Below, in pieces: positions 1 through 8,700 of a stretch of DNA of 17,472 nt. The notes under the pieces were generated by a model. It had not been told where the DNA came from and did not search any database. It saw only the letters and a program-made list of their open reading frames with translations. A program made the translations under genes and the position numbers. The first letter of the stretch is position 1. The number at the start of each line of letters is the position of its first letter. Source of the stretch: Thaumasiovibrio sp043421945 (lineage in GTDB: Bacteria > Pseudomonadota > Gammaproteobacteria > Enterobacterales > Vibrionaceae); contig JBHOGO010000087.1 in assembly GCA_043421945.1 (NCBI GenBank), positions 1 through 17,472 of the forward strand, written 5' to 3'.

Positions 1-75
1 TAGAGTCATTTTCATGGCTGATAGCATGATCTTCTCGTCGCAAAAAATCAAGCCCCTTCAATGATCACAGGTATA
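1..75. repeat. Left terminal inverted repeat
   Basis: Bases 1-75 are repeated in inverted orientation at 17397-17471 with one difference (base 39, C here and T in the other copy read in the same sense). The match stops sharply at base 75. The right copy has one further base (17472) outside the pairing, so the repeat may continue beyond the window. With tnsA starting just inside, this is best read as the tnsA-proximal end of a Tn7-like element. The TGT/ACA terminus usual for Tn7-like elements is not seen at the window edge, so the true tip may lie outside. The inner part (55-71) also matches the end of the tnsC remnant. Confidence 0.85.
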
Positions 76-113
76 AAAACGTCTTTAAACTTTGCAGTCT
101 GAAAAATGACGAG

Positions 114-671
114 ATGATTCTATGTGAAAGCTCTTTGGAATATGACGCGTGTTTTCATCTAGAATACTCTAAAGATGTGGTCTCGTATTGCAGTCAACCC
201 ACAGGCTTTTATTACGAGCATCAAGGGAAGAGTAATCCCTACACCCCTGACTTTTTAGTATATTTTCGTAATGGTTCGCGTAAGTTTTGGGAAGTAAAAC
301 CACGGCATCAGGCACAAAAAAAGACTTTTCAAGAAAAATTCAGAGCCCAGCAATCTACCGCTAGTGAAATGGGTGAAGTTCTCAGTCTGGTAACTGAACG
401 GCAGATACGCTTAAACCCTATCCTCAATAACCTGAAGCTCATGCATGCGTATAATGGCTTTTATGAGCTAAATATAGTGCAAAGTCAGATCATTGCGCTT
501 GTCTGGCGTTTAGGTTCTGCACCATTAAGTCATGTTAGTCAGGAACTTGATATTTTACCCTCTGAAGCCAAGTCAATGGTGTTACCACTGTTAGCTAAGG
601 GAGAGCTTGACGCCAACTTAGACACTACAGAATTTGGCATAAACTCTATACTAGTAGCGAATAGCTTATGA
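114..671 (+). CDS. tnsA: TnsA-like transposon endonuclease
   Basis: TnsA is the restriction-enzyme-like endonuclease of Tn7-type elements; it cuts the 5' ends of the transposon while TnsB cuts and joins the 3' ends. The 185 residues show the expected core: CESSLEYD at residues 4-11 (probable catalytic E9), YTPDF with D46, and WEVKP with E60 and K62, giving E-D-(E/Q)xK order. The C-terminal part (about 110-185) fits the TnsA C-terminal helical domain. The stop overlaps the tnsB start as ATGA, indicating translational coupling. ODD: coding similarity to TnsA (a KNVFKL-type stretch followed by CSLKN) continues in frame upstream of this ATG, back to about base 72 and possibly into the terminal repeat. 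No ATG, GTG or TTG occurs in that frame between the TGA at 27-29 and 114, and no strong Shine-Dalgarno precedes 114. The real start is therefore uncertain, or the N-terminus has been damaged. Confidence 0.85.
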   Translation: MILCESSLEYDACFHLEYSKDVVSYCSQPTGFYYEHQGKSNPYTPDFLVYFRNGSRKFWEVKPRHQAQKKTFQEKFRAQQSTASEMGEVLSLVTERQIRLNPILNNLKLMHAYNGFYELNIVQSQIIALVWRLGSAPLSHVSQELDILPSEAKSMVLPLLAKGELDANLDTTEFGINSILVANSL

Positions 672-2548
672 CTACTGGCCCGTTTGATGATGAATTTGAC
701 TCGATAGGACGTGATCCTATTAGTCGAGAAGAGCAGCAAGTTGATGAGTTGAATGCGTTAAAATATCGAAGTTTAAAGAACACAACGTTAATTGAGCGAG
801 ACCTTAGTTCTTATCCACAAGCTGAACAAACAACGGCTCTTCAGCGTTATAAACTGATTTCATTAATTGGAAAAGATAATAACAAAGGGTGGACACCGAA
901 AGTTCTTACCCCTCTTATTGATAGGCACTTCAAAGCATCTGGTTTGTCAAAGAGGCCAAGTTCAAAGTCGGTTTATCGTTGGCATAAGGCTTTTGTTGAA
1001 AGTGGCGGGGACTTAAAATCACTCGTTAATCGCCATCATGATAAAGGTAGCAGTGAACCCAAAGTTAAGGGTGATGAGCATTATTTTGAGTTGGCTGTTA
1101 AGCGTTTTTTGGACACAAAACGCCCTTCATATCAAAAGGCTTATGAGTTCTACAAAGACAGTATTGTTTTAGAAAACGAATCAATCATCGAAGGAAAAAT
1201 ACCTTACATTTCCTATGACGCTTTTAAAAAACGCTTGCAAAAATTACCCCCTTATATGGTTGCGGTGGGGCGTTATGGCCAATACTATGCAGATCTTTGG
1301 TATCGTTATTATGAAGCGCATGAGCCACCTACTCGTGTCTTACAGCGAGTTGAAATAGATCATACCCCGTTAGACGTTATTCTTATTGATGACGAATTAT
1401 TAGTGCCACTTGGTAGACCCTATTTGACGTTACTCGTTGATGTTTTCAGTGGTTGCATCATTGGCTACCACCTTGGTTTTAAAGCCCCCAGCTATCCTTC
1501 TGTGTCTAAGGCAATTATCCATAGCATTAAGCCTAAAGAGTATATTCTAAACTCAGGCATACCTCTGCTAAATAATTGGGATTGCTGTGGGAAAATTGAA
1601 AATTTGGTGGTTGATAATGGAGCGGAGTTTTGGTCGCACAGTTTAGATAAAGCATGCTTGGAGGCAGGTATTGGTGTCCATTATAACAAGGTTCGTCGAC
1701 CATGGCTTAAGCCCTTTGTAGAAAGAAGCTTTGGCAAAATCAACGAGATGTTTTTAATGACCATTCCTGGAAAGACATTTTCAAATACCCTTGAAAAAGC
1801 AGACTATGATCCAGTCAATGATGCTGTCGTTCGCTTTTCAGTTTTCTGCGAAGAATTTTTGAGATGGGTGGTTGATGTACACAACCAGAAGCCTGATTCG
1901 CGAATGAATAAAATTCCTGCATTGTACTGGCAAAGAAGTATTGATACTTTGAAGCCATTAGAGTTGTCAGTTGAAGATGAGAAGCAGCTTTCTGTTGTGA
2001 TGGGCATTGCTGATAAACGGAAACTGACATCACAAGGCATTACTTATGAGTACTTGCAATACGATTGTAGAGCATTGTCTGATTACCGAAAGGAATACCC
2101 TCAGAGTCGAGCTTCTAAAGTACTGATTAAAGTCGATCCAGATGATTTATCAAGTATTTATGTTTTCTTACATGAGCTTGGATCTTATTTAGAGGTGCCT
2201 GCCAAAGACGCGATTGGTTATACAAAAAATCGTAGCCTAGAAGAGCATAAAGTCCTTATTTCTGCGCATAAGAAATTTATTGGTACACAGGTTGATATTG
2301 TCGGGCTTGCTAAGGCAAGAATGGCCCTGCATGAGCGAATATTGGAAGAGCAAGATAACCATCAACAAAAACCTCGTAACAAAAGTAAACTCAAGAATAC
2401 TAAGAAGTTAGCGGCATATAAGGGGATATCTAGCGATACTCCTGGAACGATTTCCGAGCAGCCAATTATCCAAGATAATGATATAGAAGCCGTCGATATT
2501 TTGACCTTGTGGAATCAATCAGTGAATAAAGTGCTTAAACAAGAGTAG
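668..2548 (+). CDS. tnsB: TnsB-like DDE transposase
   Basis: TnsB is the DDE-type transposase that binds repeats in the transposon ends and performs 3'-end cleavage and strand transfer. The 626-residue protein is of normal length and has no internal lesion. The N-terminal 190 residues hold the expected DNA-binding region (SKSVYRWHKAF, about 98-108). The catalytic triad is readable: D231 in VEIDHTPLD, D316 in VVDNGAEF, and E352 in KPFVERSFG, with the 35-residue D-E spacing typical of DDE integrases. The basic C-terminal tail (about 560-600) is where TnsB proteins contact TnsC. It starts inside the tnsA stop codon and is followed 5 bases later by the tnsC remnant, so tnsA-tnsB-tnsC formed one operon. 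With tnsC lost, TnsB could cut ends only if TnsC is supplied by another element in the cell. Confidence 0.93.
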   Translation: MTTGPFDDEFDSIGRDPISREEQQVDELNALKYRSLKNTTLIERDLSSYPQAEQTTALQRYKLISLIGKDNNKGWTPKVLTPLIDRHFKASGLSKRPSSKSVYRWHKAFVESGGDLKSLVNRHHDKGSSEPKVKGDEHYFELAVKRFLDTKRPSYQKAYEFYKDSIVLENESIIEGKIPYISYDAFKKRLQKLPPYMVAVGRYGQYYADLWYRYYEAHEPPTRVLQRVEIDHTPLDVILIDDELLVPLGRPYLTLLVDVFSGCIIGYHLGFKAPSYPSVSKAIIHSIKPKEYILNSGIPLLNNWDCCGKIENLVVDNGAEFWSHSLDKACLEAGIGVHYNKVRRPWLKPFVERSFGKINEMFLMTIPGKTFSNTLEKADYDPVNDAVVRFSVFCEEFLRWVVDVHNQKPDSRMNKIPALYWQRSIDTLKPLELSVEDEKQLSVVMGIADKRKLTSQGITYEYLQYDCRALSDYRKEYPQSRASKVLIKVDPDDLSSIYVFLHELGSYLEVPAKDAIGYTKNRSLEEHKVLISAHKKFIGTQVDIVGLAKARMALHERILEEQDNHQQKPRNKSKLKNTKKLAAYKGISSDTPGTISEQPIIQDNDIEAVDILTLWNQSVNKVLKQE

Positions 2549-2553
2549 TTGCA

Positions 2554-2691
2554 ATGGATGATGCATTAAAATCGTTTTATGACGCTTATATTGTGCTGCC
2601 ATCAACAGAGATCATAATTGCGGATTTGGATTGGATCCTCGAGAGGGGTTTATCGGGTGCATCAACACCTTCGATGATCACAGGGGGGTAG
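2554..2691 (+). pseudogene. tnsC: tnsC remnant cut at its Walker A motif
   Basis: The reading frame starts at an ATG 5 bases after the tnsB stop, where tnsC belongs. It encodes 45 residues (starting MDDALKSFYDAYIVLPSTE, ending TPSMITGG), then TAG. PSMITGG is what the start of a TnsC AAA+ P-loop (GGxGxGKT) looks like, so the gene breaks exactly where its ATPase domain should begin. The break follows a run of six G. With five G the frame would read ITGGS before losing similarity, so there may be both a one-base insertion and a deletion that removed the remaining roughly 280-300 codons. TnsC is the ATP-dependent regulator linking the transposase to target selection, and this fragment cannot do that. 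Assignment rests on position, operon logic and the P-loop start. Confidence 0.7.
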
Positions 2692-2716
2692 CAATCAATA
2701 AATCAAACGAGCAACT

Positions 2717-3043
2717 ATGGCACTTTTCTTAGCCCTTCTAGTGGTATTGTTCTGGGTGTTTGTACAACTTTTCTTGATGGGTGTATCTTGGTTTCTATTG
2801 GTTTGCATAGGCGGAATTATAATTGGGCGATTTAACGCTAACCATACTCTAGTGGCAGCACTCATAGGCTTTATTTGTGCACCGTTCATGTACTACCTAA
2901 TTCAATATGCCCTAGGAACTGTCAGTACGCCTTTCGAACTAAGCTATGCTCGTGAGAACTGGATGATGCTTTCCTTGGCTGTTTTTGCAGTGTACAGTGG
3001 CATCAGTAACCTCTTCAAACCATACAAAGGGATTGATGGGTAA
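2717..3043 (+). CDS. Small integral membrane protein, unknown
   Basis: The 108-residue product is strongly hydrophobic with about four likely membrane helices: roughly residues 3-20, 22-37, 45-66 and 83-99. A short loop between the second and third contains GRFNANHT, and the C-terminus is short and basic (FKPYKGIDG). It is not recognised. It lies 25 bases after the tnsC breakpoint, on the same strand, so it probably came in with the rearrangement that removed the rest of tnsC. The ribosome binding site is weak (an ACGAGCA-type stretch before the ATG), so the start is not certain. A hairpin 57 bases downstream could end its transcript. Consistent hydrophobic patterning supports a real gene; no function can be assigned. 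Confidence 0.6.
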   Translation: MALFLALLVVLFWVFVQLFLMGVSWFLLVCIGGIIIGRFNANHTLVAALIGFICAPFMYYLIQYALGTVSTPFELSYARENWMMLSLAVFAVYSGISNLFKPYKGIDG

Positions 3044-3099
3044 CACCACCACTACCACAGACCCAATGGAACAAGAAAGCAGGCTCTTTCAACCAATAC

Positions 3100-3138
3100 A
3101 AAGATCACCTCTACCAATGGTTAGTAGAGGCGATCTTT
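3100..3138 (+). terminator. Long hairpin, probable transcription terminator
   Basis: AAAGATC-A-CCTCTAC pairs with GTAGAGG-C-GATCTTT, two 7-bp stems separated by one A/C mismatch around a 9-base loop. The following bases are T/A-rich (ATTATTTAT) but not a clean T run. It lies downstream of the membrane-protein gene and fits a terminator; it is nearly symmetric and could act on both strands. Confidence 0.6.
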
Positions 3139-3734
3139 ATTATTTATCTTGTTTTGGATACATCCCTTTGCAAACCAGTAATTGGAACAATTTTGCTGCT
3201 CCTGTCACACTAAAACATTTTCTCAAACTAGGAACTATCTTTAGGTTTGTCGCATGAATTTGTCTGCGGCGTTACCTGTTCCCGTGATATGCAGTATGAA
3301 CAGAGGTGACTTCTCACCGCCTTATCAGGCGATGCTTCTTGTTTCGCAGGCTATAGCTTGAAATATCGAGTCTTACGTAAGCCTCCACAAGCAGACACGG
3401 ACGTCCAGCCGCGTTGGTAACTTTAAACTGCTGTCCCAAACGGTTCCCTTACCACAATCTGTAACTAGGCTATGTGGGGTCTTCTTGGTCAGTCAGTCAA
3501 AAATTTGTTTTTTCTTTCTGTACTTGGTTTACGCCGATTTTGGTAAACAGATAGCTTATTATCGTTCAATTTACTTTAGTACTGATAGCATGGTACTCCA
3601 GCTTTAGATGTGCGAGTAGTCTCTCGATTTCAAATCGTCGCTTACACTTATTTTTTAGGTCGTTGGAATTATGCCTCGTTAAGCCCTGAAAACACAAATG
3701 AGTGCCGTCCATGCGCTATACTGATTCCATCTTC
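3139..3734. other. Gene-poor stretch with small hairpins
   Basis: No convincing gene is seen here. It holds two adjacent short hairpins (GTGA/TCAC at 3306-3317 and CGCCT/AGGCG at 3318-3331) and a 6-1-6 dyad CGATTT-C-AAATCG at 3625-3637. The stretch also forms the 3' flank of the ddmE-like gene, and no clear terminator for that gene was found. The part 3286-3480 is annotated separately as a possible insertion-sequence end. Confidence 0.5.
3286..3480 (-). mobile_element. Possible IS200/IS605-type right-end remnant
   Basis: Read on the minus strand, a short frame ending VREPFGTAV-stop (about 3430-3460) is followed about 100 bases later by a compact hairpin (AGGCG loop CGCCT reversed, 3318-3331) and then GAAGTCACC. 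This order, a transposon-accessory protein C-terminus followed by a stem-loop and a GTCAC-like end, resembles right ends of IS200/IS605 elements carrying tnpB. No upstream tnpB body with a zinc ribbon is readable, so at most a scrap survives. Chance resemblance is a real possibility. Confidence 0.22.
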
Positions 3735-5702
3735 TTAAGCTGAGCTGCTAGCTGCTATAGCCAACTCTCTCAAGTGCTTGAATGGGAAAGGGTATACCGT
3801 TGCTTGTTTATGGCGAATATGGAAAACTCTCATCATCTTGAGTAGTTCTTCCGGGGTATCTTCCGAATCAGTCAAAATTCGTCTGATTCGGCAGAATCGA
3901 GGCACGCTTTTGACGTTATCTTTATCGCCAACAAAATACAGCTTCTCATCATCGTTATAGAATAAACCGAGTGACGCCTCGATAAACCCTGCGTCTTGCC
4001 CTTTCAACGATGCTGCTAGACGAAGCCCTTTTTCTTCAGCAATCCAATCGAAAAAGGTTTGTAAGCTGCCTTTATAGGCAATCGCGTTGTCTTTATCGTT
4101 AAAAATAGCCTCTTTATACAAGGTTGCCGAGGCTGGGTTTCGAACAAGGAGTGTTCGCAAGCGGTCTGTGACCATTTTTGGGTTAGACACTTCAATATCG
4201 CCCGCTTCAAGCTGTTCAAGAAATTCTTCAACCCAAGTGCGCTTAATTCCATTGGCATAGCCATCAGCGAGCTCACTCATCACCACAGCCAGCCTTTGAT
4301 ATTCAGGGAGCGCGACATAATTGGTCTCTTCAAATATGAAGGTATCCCCTGATGCTAAGTCGACAACAGCATGCTCTTTATTTTTAAGCTGTCTTGGCAA
4401 GTCCAATAGAAACAGGTCTTGAGCACTACGTTCATCAACCTGTTTAAAAGCGAGCTTACCGCTATTAACGCACAGGGTGTCATATACCTTCGTGCTCTTA
4501 TCTACCTGATGACATATGACAAATAGCCACTCACCGTCAGGTTTTACCAACATGAGCTCGCCATTCATCGCTTCCAGCTTAATGAATAACTCTTTCTTGC
4601 AAGCTTCATATTGAGACTGAGACAGTCTTCCTTTCTTTATCAACGTTTCAGGGTAGGCAGATTGAATTATCACGTCCGTATCGGTTCGTAACTGCTTATA
4701 TGGGTCAACTAGGCCTTTCGATTCGTAATAACCTTGGTCATGGTGAATGGCTAAGTTTAATGCCTTGGATTTTACGTCAGGAGAGTAGGTAACAGCAAAG
4801 CCATCTCTTTCTAGAGCACGCCCCAGCACAGAGCAATCACAATCAGTTAGATTAATGACATTGATTGGGTGCTTTACTAATAGCTCATGGATGGCACGAT
4901 AAAACGACCTGATGTCTTGGTCTTTAAATCGAGCGCGATATTTTGGTGATAGGGTTTCAAATTCAATTTGTATAAAGTCAGAAAGGTGCCTATTTACATC
5001 CTCCATAAATGTTGCTAGAACCCCCATTTTTGAGCGCCAATACTTTCCCGGGTTTTTGGTGTCTAATGAGACCATCTCACCACTCATGTTTTTGTCACGA
5101 TGTTTTTTCTTGATGTACTTTCCTTCGTTCGAGCGGGTTAGCTCCTGGGTCCATTGGTCGAACTTGAGCTTAGGTAAGTGCGTGCAGTCGCCATAAAGTT
5201 TACCTTCCGCATTGGTGTGATAACTGACCGGAGTAAATGTGGCAGACACAATGTTTAATACGAGATGCTGTCTTTGCTCCCGCTCGATTTTCACTTCATA
5301 CGTTCGAAGGACGTCGATTTTTCGTATAGGTTCAACATTACAAAGGTAGTAGAGGCCAGCGCCTTCTGAGCACTTTTGATGATCGCTTTGCAACACTGGC
5401 AGTGCACCGATGAGCAACTTGGCCTTGGAATTCATTGGCATTTCAGCTGACGTTTGAGGCACAACGGCATAATGCGGATTATCAAGAGAGTGCGTGGCGC
5501 CTTTCTCAACCAATACGGCATAGCCATCCTGTGTCTTACATAGGGAAAGAGGCTTCACCAGCTCGTAAATCGTCGTTATGGCTTTACCGTAGCTTTGTTT
5601 ACCTTTTAGGTCGCAGTTGATCTTAAATAAATCAAAGCGCTTATCAATTTGTTCGTCGTTAAATTGAATATTTATTCGGTTTATTAAGATTTCTTTCGAC
5701 AC
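3735..5702 (-). CDS. ddmE: DdmE-like prokaryotic Argonaute
   Basis: DdmE is the Argonaute-like half of the DdmDE plasmid-defence system of Vibrio cholerae: it binds short DNA guides, recognises plasmid DNA and recruits the DdmD helicase-nuclease. This 655-residue protein has the size expected and lies 14 bases after the ddmD-like gene in the known ddmD-ddmE order. The C-terminal half has the alternating strand/helix pattern of MID-PIWI proteins, for example INVINLTDCDCSVLGRAL (about 281-298) followed by FAVTYSPDVKSKALN, and TDTDVIIQSAYPE. No intact DEDX slicer tetrad is apparent, in keeping with a catalytically inactive Argonaute. The start is GTG, chosen because AGGGGT lies 7 bases upstream; the ddmD stop is just before it. 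The assignment depends mainly on the partner gene and overall architecture, since this family is highly divergent. An unrelated nucleic-acid-binding partner of a helicase is the alternative. Confidence 0.72.
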   Translation of the reverse strand: MSKEILINRINIQFNDEQIDKRFDLFKINCDLKGKQSYGKAITTIYELVKPLSLCKTQDGYAVLVEKGATHSLDNPHYAVVPQTSAEMPMNSKAKLLIGALPVLQSDHQKCSEGAGLYYLCNVEPIRKIDVLRTYEVKIEREQRQHLVLNIVSATFTPVSYHTNAEGKLYGDCTHLPKLKFDQWTQELTRSNEGKYIKKKHRDKNMSGEMVSLDTKNPGKYWRSKMGVLATFMEDVNRHLSDFIQIEFETLSPKYRARFKDQDIRSFYRAIHELLVKHPINVINLTDCDCSVLGRALERDGFAVTYSPDVKSKALNLAIHHDQGYYESKGLVDPYKQLRTDTDVIIQSAYPETLIKKGRLSQSQYEACKKELFIKLEAMNGELMLVKPDGEWLFVICHQVDKSTKVYDTLCVNSGKLAFKQVDERSAQDLFLLDLPRQLKNKEHAVVDLASGDTFIFEETNYVALPEYQRLAVVMSELADGYANGIKRTWVEEFLEQLEAGDIEVSNPKMVTDRLRTLLVRNPASATLYKEAIFNDKDNAIAYKGSLQTFFDWIAEEKGLRLAASLKGQDAGFIEASLGLFYNDDEKLYFVGDKDNVKSVPRFCRIRRILTDSEDTPEELLKMMRVFHIRHKQATVYPFPFKHLRELAIAASSSA

Positions 5703-5716
5703 GTAACTTACCCCTG

Positions 5717-8700
5717 TTAGGTATTCAACCAGCGAACAAGCGCCGTAATTGACTCAATATCGACGCTGCTATCATGCTCGTTGATTAAATTTGGGATGGC
5801 GATGATCGATGACCCCACAGCGTTCGGCTGTGAATTAAAATTCCAATCATAGTAAGACACAGGCTCATCTCCTTGCTTAAGCATATTGCATATCACTAAC
5901 TTGCTTAGCCCCACAGCCGATAACTTGTCACGAAATTTAGTCATGGTAGCTTGACGAGTCTCATCCGATAACGAACGCCAGGATTCAAGATCCCAATGCT
6001 TAAAGTCGATAAGTGCTTTTTGTTGGCTGAACACAATGATTTCATCAAACGCTTCGAAATGTTCGATGGGTAGAGGCTCAAAACTGAAGCCATGATGTTG
6101 TAGGATCGCCTTTCCCACCTCTTCGCCCAAAGCACCCAAGTAAATATTGATAAACATCGGAGGCGTCAGTACATAGCTTGCGCTCGGAGGCCATTGGGTC
6201 GCAAATCCATACGTTACAAAATGGCTTTTCACCACTTCATTTCGCATAAAAATAGGCAGTAATGAGCGCGATTCACTCACACGGCTCATTGGGGCTATCG
6301 CCAGTTCAAAGAATCGATAATCATCCGATTGCCACTCATCCATAGCTGGCGTATAACTGTACCCGCTTTCTTCAGGAGACCGGACGTAATACTCGTCATA
6401 AACTGGCGCTTGCACCGACGCGGGCGTTTTTAACGCGAGGTACCTCAACGATTGCCATGCGTCGATATCTTTACTGTTTGGCTTGTTATTGATCAGGGTT
6501 AACATTTGGTCGATCGCCCCTAAAGAGCGGGCAGTATGCAAAATTGCCAAATTCTGTCTACGCTTTGCAGCCTTATCAATAGGAGGATTTAGCATGCCAA
6601 AGTGGCGCTTTGCATAGGTCACAAGCTCACGATATTCATGAGAAAACAGAGATGCATCTCGCTCATCTTTGGATAGCAGCTGAATGAGCAAAGAGTCTGC
6701 AACGATATAGATTGACTCTCGCTTCATTTCGGTTCGTGCAGCTCGCCCCACCGCTTGTTCAATGACTCGAAAAATCGCATGAATACAATCATCAGAATCT
6801 TTTCTGTAGTACTGCCTCTTTAACTCGTTACATAGATTATTTGGACTCTTGTGCGTGACAACCTTATAAGCCCATGAGTTTGCACTGGCGGGTGTTAAAG
6901 CCCCAGATTCTTGCAGCGCCATTCCATAACTAAAAAGCAGCAAACGATCACTTGTCCGTGTTTCAGGTTTACCATCGACAGATAGGAGATTAGTTGGCTC
7001 CTCAAGATACATGAAATCGATGTCGGTTCGTTCGCTGCTTCGATGCCCTACGTGACGCAATGAATCGTTTTCAAACTGAGGGCTAAATTTGTAGTCTGGA
7101 TTCTTGCCTGATGCCATTGTCTGATAGGCTGTGATGGCAATAACTTTTCCTGGCTGGGTTTCGAGATGTGTAATGACTTCTTTGTCAAATCGCCCTTGCT
7201 TAAGAAAATGTGCGTTGATACCGCTGACTACTTTGATCGGTGTACCTGAAATCCCAGCAAGATAATCTCCATACCAGCTTAAAAATTGACATAAGTCACC
7301 TTTAATACCTCGGTTTAACATCCCTAACATATATCGGTTGTCTTTACTCTGAGCAAACTTTTGCATTGCCAAGCACAGTTTACTCAACCAGACTAGATTG
7401 AAGTCAATTCTTCGGTCATCACATTGGAATAACCTTCGGTAGAGCAGCTCTCGATTTTTGGCGCCAGGCTTCCATTGCCCGATAAGGTCCCGAATGAAGA
7501 CGTTGTTTTGCTCAACATGGTCAGAAAAAATTTCGACACCGTTCCCACTGTAATTTCGTTCACTATCATAGTAAGCGCGTATAGCGCCGCGCTGGGCTTT
7601 CGACAATTGAATGAAGTTAGGACCTAAGCATCTCTCTAAGTACTTAATATCAAAGTTGTGGATGACTGAAGGACACTCTGCAGTCGCACTCACACCAAGT
7701 ATGCAGCAACCTGACTCCACCCATGAGGCGAGCATCCCCGACGGTGACATATTAAAACCATGATGTTTAAACATTACCGAATCCTGGGCTTCAGGAAGAC
7801 GGTCCACTTCAATCAAGCGGATACCCCGAGTATGGTAATTTGCAGCGCTTTTTCGCGGGCTGTATTTTCGACCGACTAAGTAGTTCAATTGCTGATTCAA
7901 GTGATAGCGTAAGCTATGGAGATTGAGCTGGTCGAGAATACTGGCAATGGCTTGTGAAGAGGTTAGTTGGCGGAGTTCATACGGTGAAATCATGCTTGAG
8001 AGGTTGTCTCTATATTGCTCTTCAGCTCGGCGAACCAAAGCGTGAAATGTTCGGTTAACTAAACGTTCAAGGCCACCAAGAAACTTAGGGAAGTCATGCT
8101 CAGTACGATTCTCAACATGCCCACGAAGTGCAATTTCATGCTGTCGGTGTTCATCGTTAAAGCTAAGCGCGAGCCTTCCCTTTACGCTGGTATTGTGTGT
8201 GGTTAGCGTGTCACTAAACAAAAGGATCTGTCTGTCTTCGTTCATGGCACTGTGGTGTATATCGAAAGAGTGCTGAATCGACCATTTATCAAAAAACTCG
8301 GTTACTTCTTTAAGATACGTTTCAAACATTTCCTCAATACCCGCGTATTGAGGCTTAGTACAGAGCTTTTGCTCTTTCAGATTGGAATGAATCGTACGCA
8401 GCGTAGCAAGGAGGTCAGTATCATTAGATGACACCAGATGTGTCAGTATTTCCTGATGTTGTCGGTCCACCTCATCGATTAATAACATGCTGTTACTAAG
8501 GTGACGAGCGGGATGGAACTTACCTTTCGATTGCTGCAATCCAAATAGAAACTTTTTGGTCGTCATGAATACAACCTGGGCTTCACGCGCTTCCATCTTA
8601 ACCCCAGGTATCAGAGCACTTAGTAGCGTGATGTTTCGGTCAGTTAACAATACGGGGTCATCCCCTAGCTGTATTTTCTGAATGTGGCGGATCAGCGCGG

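Noticed and set aside
1..2691. CRISPR-associated transposon (type I-F3 or V-K)
   Set aside because: tnsA, tnsB and a tnsC scrap are present, but no tniQ, cas6, cas7, cas8 or cas12k and no CRISPR array were found.
2985..3257. Plus-strand ORF of 90 codons overlapping the membrane-protein gene
   Set aside because: It runs through the terminator hairpin and shows no protein-like pattern.
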